Shown here piece by piece: positions 48,211 to 52,856 of a DNA stretch of 52,856 nt; positions within the stretch are counted from its first letter, which is position 1, and every line of letters begins with the position of its first letter. The DNA lies in the NCBI GenBank assembly GCA_002470275.1, contig DKNY01000015.1, positions 36,465 to 89,320 on the forward strand. Direction: 5' to 3'. The position numbers and the translations under genes are program-made. The notes beneath the pieces are model-generated. The model searched no databases, was not told where the DNA came from, and saw nothing but the letters and a program-made list of their open reading frames with translations. This DNA comes from Gammaproteobacteria bacterium UBA7376 (GTDB lineage: Bacteria > Pseudomonadota > Gammaproteobacteria > Pseudomonadales > Azotimanducaceae).

Positions 48211-49180
48211 CGGCGCTCGCACTGCGGAAGCTGCCAAGCCTTTTGCCAAGGCGATGATCAAGAGCAGCCCGGAGGACTGGATCGTGCATGAGCAGCTCCC
48301 GCTCGACCCCAGCCCGGAGGGAGAACATCTCTTTTTGCAAATTGAAAAACGCGAGTTGTCCACGGCCTTCGTCGCCCAATGGCTGGCGGACTATTTCTCT
48401 ATCGCGCTGATGGATGTGGGCTATGCAGGGCTTAAGGATAAGCATGCGGTTACCCGGCAATGGTTTAGCATTCGCCTTCCTAGCGCCGGCGGCATCGCTC
48501 TGGGGTCGCTCTATGAGGGTGATGGCGGGGAGCGAATTACGCTTTTCGATCAGCAGTGGCGGCTGGCTAAGCTAAGACGCGGAGAACATCGTGCGAATCG
48601 ATTTCAGATTAGGCTGCGAGAGGTGACGGGGTTGAGCGCTACCGCCCTTGCGCTGGAGGCTGCCATCACGGAACCGTTTCCCAATTATTTCGGGCCACAG
48701 CGCTTTGGGCGAGAAAATTTGGATCGCGCCCTCAACTGGCTTAAAAACCGTCGTCGTCGACGCGTTGCCAAGTCAGTAAGGGGTTGGCACCTGTCGGTCA
48801 TTCGTAGTTGGCTGTTCAACGAAATCCTGCGCGTTCGCGAAGAGGCCGGCTGCTGGAAGTCGGCCTTGGCCGGGGATGTGCTGAATGATGGTGACGATGT
48901 TCCCACTGGGTCGCTGTGGGGGCGCGGTCGCTCGCCGCTAAGCGGTGAAGCCCTGGTGATGGAAACCAGGGCGTTAGCGTCCTTCGCGTCTGAATGTGAT
49001 GCCCTGGAGCAGGCGGGTGTTAAGAGGGGGTTACGACCTTTGGCGATAAAGCCGCGCATCGATACGGTTGAAGTCTGTCCCGCAGGGGGGGACATTCGGC
49101 TTGCCTTTGAATTGCCGCCGGGTGCCTATGCGACATCATTCCTCGCCCAGCACTTTGACTTGACCGAGCCGAGCCGATGA
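48197..49180 (+). CDS. truD: tRNA pseudouridine-13 synthase TruD
   Basis: Makes pseudouridine 13 in tRNA-Glu (327 aa). The catalytic Asp lies in [27 protein letters not shown] and the C-terminal [15 protein letters not shown] are family motifs. The start overlaps ftsB. The stop overlaps pcm as ATGA. surE, commonly between truD and pcm, is missing. Confidence 0.95.
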   Translation: MKSPSGARTAEAAKPFAKAMIKSSPEDWIVHEQLPLDPSPEGEHLFLQIEKRELSTAFVAQWLADYFSIALMDVGYAGLKDKHAVTRQWFSIRLPSAGGIALGSLYEGDGGERITLFDQQWRLAKLRRGEHRANRFQIRLREVTGLSATALALEAAITEPFPNYFGPQRFGRENLDRALNWLKNRRRRRVAKSVRGWHLSVIRSWLFNEILRVREEAGCWKSALAGDVLNDGDDVPTGSLWGRGRSPLSGEALVMETRALASFASECDALEQAGVKRGLRPLAIKPRIDTVEVCPAGGDIRLAFELPPGAYATSFLAQHFDLTEPSR

Positions 49181-49848
49181 AAAAATTCGATCTAAAGGGC
49201 ATTGGCATGACTTCTCAGCGGACTCGCGATCGATTGGTTGCTCGCCTGCGAGAGCAGGGTATTGAGGATGAAACAGTCCTCAGCCTCATCGCCTCGGTAC
49301 CGCGCCATATTTTTGTTGATGAGGCACTGGCGCATCGAGCCTATGAGGATACCGCGCTCCCCATCGGCCATAGTCAGACCATATCCCAGCCCTTTATTGT
49401 GGCGCTTATGAGCCAGCTTTTAACTCAGCAGCCCAGGGATCGTGTGCTGGAGGTCGGTACCGGTTCTGGCTACCAGACGGCGATTCTGGCCCAGCTCTGC
49501 AAGCAGCTCTACACCATTGAGCGAGTTGAAGCCCTGCTTCCCAGGGCACGAGAGCGGCTTGAGGCCATGCATCTCAAAAATATTCTGCTTAGGTATGGCG
49601 ATGGTTATGCGGGCTGGTCGATCAAGGCACCCTTCGACGGCATCCTGGTCACGGCAGCACCGCCAGATATTCCCGAGGCGCTGCTGGAGCAACTCGCGCC
49701 TGGCGGACGTCTGGTTGCTCCAGTTGGAGATGGCCAAACCCAAACTCTGGTGACCATTGACCGTACCGAAGAAGGCTTTATAGAGACCCGTCACGAGCGG
49801 GTTCACTTTGTGCCCTTGGTGACCGGCACAGCCAGGATCAGGGACTAG
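49177..49848 (+). CDS. pcm: Protein-L-isoaspartate O-methyltransferase
   Basis: SAM-dependent repair enzyme for isoaspartyl damage in proteins (223 aa). It has the N-terminal [29 protein letters not shown] motif [15 protein letters not shown] and [16 protein letters not shown] 49177 overlaps the truD stop; ATG 49207 (MTSQRTRDR) is an in-frame alternative. Usually a stationary-phase function near nlpD-rpoS. Confidence 0.95.
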   Translation: MKKFDLKGIGMTSQRTRDRLVARLREQGIEDETVLSLIASVPRHIFVDEALAHRAYEDTALPIGHSQTISQPFIVALMSQLLTQQPRDRVLEVGTGSGYQTAILAQLCKQLYTIERVEALLPRARERLEAMHLKNILLRYGDGYAGWSIKAPFDGILVTAAPPDIPEALLEQLAPGGRLVAPVGDGQTQTLVTIDRTEEGFIETRHERVHFVPLVTGTARIRD

Positions 49849-49849
49849 G

Positions 49850-50761
49850 GTGTCTCATCAACCAACAGAAGCGCAGAAGGCCTGGCCTGCCTATCTGGCC
49901 CTGCTGGCGAAGGGCATCTGTATGGGCGTCGCGGAGCTGGTGCCGGGGGTTTCCGGCGGCACAATTGCCTTTTTGACCGGAATCTACTTCCGTCTTGTTA
50001 GTGCGCTGTCCCGTTTTGGGCCGGCCTCCATTCCCCTGATTCGCAAACCTAAAACCTTTTGGCATGTCCATGACATGACCTTTTTGCTCACTCTTGGCGT
50101 AGGCATGTTGATTGGCATTTTGGTCTTTGCTCAGCTCGTCTCTTATTTGTTGGCCCACACGGCACCCGTGCTTTGGGGCTTCTTTTTCGGGCTGATCACG
50201 GCCTCCTCTTGGTTTATGGCCAGCCAGCGGCAGCTCAAGTCGCTGCTCTCATTTGGTATTTTGGGCATAGGGCTGGGGCTGAGTTTTCTGCAGCTCCCCC
50301 AACAAGATTTTTCTGGCTCCTGGTTGATGCTCTTTTTTGCCGGTGCCCTGGCGGTAAGCGCCTGGATGCTGCCGGGCATCTCTGGAAGCTTACTGCTCTT
50401 GCTGCTGGGTTTATATGAGCCCCTGATCATCGCTGTCAAAACGCTGGATGTCCTCTTTTTGTCGGTTCTGATAGCGGGCTGCCTGTCTGGCCTGTTGCTG
50501 TTTGCCAGGAGTCTTCGCTGGCTAATGCAGCATTACCAGGACCCTGTGCTGGCCCTGCTGATTGGCTTTATGCTGGCGGCCCTGGCCAAACTTTGGCCGT
50601 GGCAGAATGCAGCATTGAACTATGGCTTGATGGACCGCCTGTTGTGGCCGGCTGAATACGCTGAGCTGATGACGGTGCCAGCCTTCTTACCTCAAACCCT
50701 TGTTGCAGCAGTGGCGGGATTTCTTGCGGTATGGACATTAACTCGGCTCGCAGACAGGTAA
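49850..50761 (+). CDS. DUF368 family membrane protein (PopT-like C55-P translocase)
   Basis: Polytopic membrane protein (303 aa, GTG start) with about eight hydrophobic segments. It has the DUF368 motifs GICMGVAELVPGVSGGTIAF near the N-terminus (20 residues) and WMLPGISGSLLLLLLGLY in the second half, an internal repeat of PG-SG motifs. DUF368 proteins (PopT) have been reported to recycle undecaprenyl phosphate across the inner membrane; that role here is inferred from family. It starts one base after pcm and overlaps nlpD by 31 bases. Confidence 0.88.
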   Translation: MSHQPTEAQKAWPAYLALLAKGICMGVAELVPGVSGGTIAFLTGIYFRLVSALSRFGPASIPLIRKPKTFWHVHDMTFLLTLGVGMLIGILVFAQLVSYLLAHTAPVLWGFFFGLITASSWFMASQRQLKSLLSFGILGIGLGLSFLQLPQQDFSGSWLMLFFAGALAVSAWMLPGISGSLLLLLLGLYEPLIIAVKTLDVLFLSVLIAGCLSGLLLFARSLRWLMQHYQDPVLALLIGFMLAALAKLWPWQNAALNYGLMDRLLWPAEYAELMTVPAFLPQTLVAAVAGFLAVWTLTRLADR

Positions 50762-51510
50762 GGCTTGCCCTCATTGTGGGGCTTTGCTGCAGCGGCGGCC
50801 TGTTTGGCTGTGTCCCGCTTGGGACGCCAGTGGTGAGTGATCGGTCCCCGAGCAGCGACGCCATCAGACAGAGCGGCGTTTATACGGTGCGTCGGGGCGA
50901 CACGCTTTACTCCATAGCCTGGCGTTTTGGGCTCGACTATCGGCAACTGGCTGGATTCAACGGTCTTTCAACACCGTTCACGATTTTCCCCGGTCAACGT
51001 CTGTTGCTGAAGCCCTCCCAACGACAATCTACCGTCCGTGTCGATCGCTCTGCGTCAAAGCCGCCTACCGATCTGCGGCCAAAACCCGCGACTGCCCCCG
51101 GGGCGAACACACCTGTCGTGGCAGGTCGTACTCAGCCTCTGCCCGCACAGGGGGCCGAGCGCTGGGTTTGGCCGTTGGCCCAACGGCCCAGCGCGGGTTA
51201 TGGAGTGGGTAGCCAGGGTGTGGATTACGCCATCAATGCCCGGACTAACGTGCGCGCGTCTTACTATGGAGATGTGGTCTACGCGGGCAACGGCATTGCA
51301 GGATTTGAGCGTCTGATCATCTTGAAGCACGCTGGTGATCTGCTTAGTGCCTACAGCTTTAATGGCAAAATTTTAGTCAGCGAACAGGACCGCGTGGCCC
51401 CGGCCGCCCAAATTGCACAGGTCATGCCTAGACCCGGTGCCGAGCAGAAGCTTTATTTCGAAGTTCGAAGAAACGGGAAACCGATTAACCCAGAGCTGGT
51501 CATAAAGTAG
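50731..51510 (+). CDS. nlpD: LysM/M23 lipoprotein NlpD
   Basis: Murein hydrolase activator (259 aa) that in E. coli stimulates AmiC at the septum. It has a lipoprotein signal ending in LFGC (lipobox, Cys about residue 27), a LysM domain (YTVRRGDTLYSIAWRFG) and a C-terminal LytM/M23 domain. The catalytic zinc ligands are lacking, as is normal for NlpD. In most gammaproteobacteria rpoS follows; here fdxA converges after only ten bases. Confidence 0.94.
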   Translation: MDINSARRQVRLALIVGLCCSGGLFGCVPLGTPVVSDRSPSSDAIRQSGVYTVRRGDTLYSIAWRFGLDYRQLAGFNGLSTPFTIFPGQRLLLKPSQRQSTVRVDRSASKPPTDLRPKPATAPGANTPVVAGRTQPLPAQGAERWVWPLAQRPSAGYGVGSQGVDYAINARTNVRASYYGDVVYAGNGIAGFERLIILKHAGDLLSAYSFNGKILVSEQDRVAPAAQIAQVMPRPGAEQKLYFEVRRNGKPINPELVIK

Positions 51511-51520
51511 ATCCGCGCCC

Positions 51521-51844
51521 TCAGCGCTCTAATAAATCGAGCTTACCGGGCTTGCCGTCCCAGTCCTCCGCATCGGCTGGCGCATCCTTCTTCTCGCTGA
51601 TGTTAGGCCATATCTCCGCCAGCTCAGCGTTGAGCGCCAGGAATTCCGCCTGGTCCTCGGGGATTTCGTCTTCAGAGAAAATGGCGTCAGCGGGGCATTC
51701 GGGCTCGCAGAGCGCGCAATCAATGCATTCGTCCGGGTGAATCACCAACATATTGGGACCTTCGTAAAAACAGTCAACCGGGCATACTTCAACACAGTCA
51801 GTATGTTTACATTTGATGCAGTTTTCTCCGACGACAAAGGTCAT
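51521..51844 (-). CDS. fdxA: 7Fe ferredoxin FdxA
   Basis: Soluble electron carrier (107 aa) of the Azotobacter ferredoxin I type. [17 protein letters not shown] and [12 protein letters not shown] supply the ligands for one [3Fe-4S] and one [4Fe-4S] cluster, followed by the family's acidic tail ([18 protein letters not shown]). Its place next to mutS matches Pseudomonas, where rpoS and the sRNA gene rsmZ lie between nlpD and fdxA. They are not present here. Confidence 0.96.
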   Translation of the reverse strand: MTFVVGENCIKCKHTDCVEVCPVDCFYEGPNMLVIHPDECIDCALCEPECPADAIFSEDEIPEDQAEFLALNAELAEIWPNISEKKDAPADAEDWDGKPGKLDLLER

Positions 51845-51927
51845 AGATCACCCTGTATTGATAAAGCGCGCTAGTGTAGCGAAAGGACCGGGCGTGTCCA
51901 GAGCGGAAGGGAAATCTGCCCCGAACG

Positions 51928-52856
51928 TTAGGGGTCAGAGGTGCTGGAGCTAAGGCTGTCCTTGAGTTCCGCCAATAAATCCAGGGCCTGTCGAGGCGTC
52001 ATGTCATCAACGACGATACCGTGAATCCGATCCGCCAGCGCCTCCAGGTCAGCCTGCCGCTGCTGATGGGCCAACGGGGGGTCAAAGGATAGATTTTGCT
52101 GAGGGCTCGGCCGTGCCTCGTCCTCGTGCCGGTTCCGCTCAAGGCCTCTCAGCTTAACCCTGGCGGTGTCTAGAACCGCCTTGGGGACCCCGGCAAGTTT
52201 TGCCACCTGGATGCCGTAACTTTGGCTCGCGGGACCTTGGTTAACCTGATAGAGAAAGACGATGTCGCCACCGTGCTCACGCGCACTGAGGTGAACGTTG
52301 GCGACATTGGCGTGATGTTCCGGCAGGGTGGTCAGCTCGAAATAATGGGTCGCAAAAAGGGTCAGCGGTTGGCTGGTAGCAGCAAGGTGGGCCGAACACG
52401 CCCACGCCAGGGACAGACCATCATAGGTGCTAGTGCCGCGGCCAATCTCATCCAGCAGAACCAGGCTGTTGGCAGTGGCGCGGTGCAGAATTTGCGCGGT
52501 TTCGGTCATTTCAACCATAAAGGTGGAGCGGCCACTGGTTAAGTCATCTGCTGCTCCGATGCGGGTGAAAATACGGTCTATGGGTCCCAGGCGAGCGGAC
52601 TTCGCCGGAACAAAGCTGCCAATATAGGCCAGCAAGCAGATGAGAGCGGTCTGTCGCATAAAGGTGGACTTTCCGCCCATATTGGGCCCCGTCACAATGA
52701 GCATGCTGGTGTCCTGATCCAGGCATACGTCATTGGCGATAAAGGCCTCACGGGAGGCAGACTTCACAACGGGGTGCCAACCTTGTTCGATATGAACGCC
52801 CCGTTGCTCGGTGAAGCTTGGGGGCGCCAGATCAAGGGTGTGGGCACGTTCAGCCT
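51928..52856 (-). CDS. mutS: DNA mismatch repair protein MutS, 5' part outside window
   Basis: C-terminal 308 residues of MutS, running off the right edge. Reading the last codons, the frame continues upstream of the ATG-like GTG near 52767 with [13 protein letters not shown] and QGWHPVV, which match the MutS core just before the ATPase. Walker [22 protein letters not shown] (Walker B region) and the THYFELT signature are intact. The C-terminal tail is typical ([14 protein letters not shown]). An 83-base spacer separates it from fdxA. Confidence 0.97.
   Translation of the reverse strand, partial: AERAHTLDLAPPSFTEQRGVHIEQGWHPVVKSASREAFIANDVCLDQDTSMLIVTGPNMGGKSTFMRQTALICLLAYIGSFVPAKSARLGPIDRIFTRIGAADDLTSGRSTFMVEMTETAQILHRATANSLVLLDEIGRGTSTYDGLSLAWACSAHLAATSQPLTLFATHYFELTTLPEHHANVANVHLSAREHGGDIVFLYQVNQGPASQSYGIQVAKLAGVPKAVLDTARVKLRGLERNRHEDEARPSPQQNLSFDPPLAHQQRQADLEALADRIHGIVVDDMTPRQALDLLAELKDSLSSSTSDP

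Noticed and set aside
50731..51510. Lack of catalytic zinc ligands in the NlpD M23 domain
   Set aside because: NlpD is normally a catalytically inactive LytM activator, so this is the family norm and not a defect.
52544..52767. Apparent start of mutS near 52767
   Set aside because: The codons upstream continue in frame with recognisable MutS sequence to the window edge, so the gene is cut by the window and not truncated.

Overview
The window is a continuous stretch of chromosomal housekeeping genes from a Gram-negative bacterium, almost certainly a non-enteric gammaproteobacterium. The reasons are a PlsB-type acyltransferase, a RelA-type ppGpp synthetase, a full lpxD-fabZ-lpxA-lpxB-rnhB-dnaE block, and an fdxA-mutS pair beside nlpD as in Pseudomonas. 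I cannot place it more closely. Base composition is even and moderately GC-rich. I see no mobile element, prophage, CRISPR array, tRNA or rRNA, so this is vertically inherited core genome. Nothing in it looks like a new defence or mobile system.

Layout. 1-6436 (+): lepA (5' end outside the window), lepB, rnc, era, recO, rlmD. 6673-9435 (+): relA and adk. moeA follows on the minus strand, divergent from tsaB-rsmJ (+). 12108-25202 is a long minus-strand block, read right to left as map, glnD, dapC, dapD, dapE, gspN, gspC, gspD, plsB. 25519-34787 (+): rpsB, tsf, pyrH, frr, uppS, cdsA, rseP, bamA, skp. 34829-42518 (+): lpxD, fabZ, lpxA, lpxB, rnhB, dnaE. 42588-51510 (+): tilS, pyrG, kdsA, eno, ftsB, truD, pcm, a DUF368 (PopT-like) gene, nlpD. 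51521-52856 (-): fdxA and the 3' part of mutS.

How the genes work together. Much of the window builds the envelope: lipid A and Kdo (lpxD, fabZ, lpxA, lpxB, kdsA), phospholipid (plsB, cdsA), the undecaprenyl carrier (uppS, PopT-like), outer-membrane proteins (bamA, skp, rseP), secretion (lepB, gspN/C/D), diaminopimelate for peptidoglycan (dapC, dapD, dapE) and division (ftsB, nlpD). The rest is translation, RNA modification, replication and repair, plus nitrogen and stringent signalling (glnD, relA).

The most interesting signals are absences and altered motifs within ordinary genes. (1) Genes that normally sit in these blocks are missing, and the flanking genes often overlap: dxr between cdsA and rseP, ispD-ispF between ftsB and truD, pdxJ after recO, accA between dnaE and tilS, surE between truD and pcm, and rpoS between nlpD and fdxA. 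Loss of dxr, ispD, ispF and pdxJ together would fit an organism without deoxyxylulose-phosphate metabolism that makes isoprenoids by the mevalonate route; relocation is the alternative. (2) RelA lacks the Cys-rich zinc-finger domain between its helical and ACT domains. (3) Family-conserved residues are replaced in LpxA (H to P), LpxD (H to K), the CTP synthase glutaminase elbow (Q to H), RNase HII (GRG to GLG) and the DnaE clamp-binding motif (Q to I).
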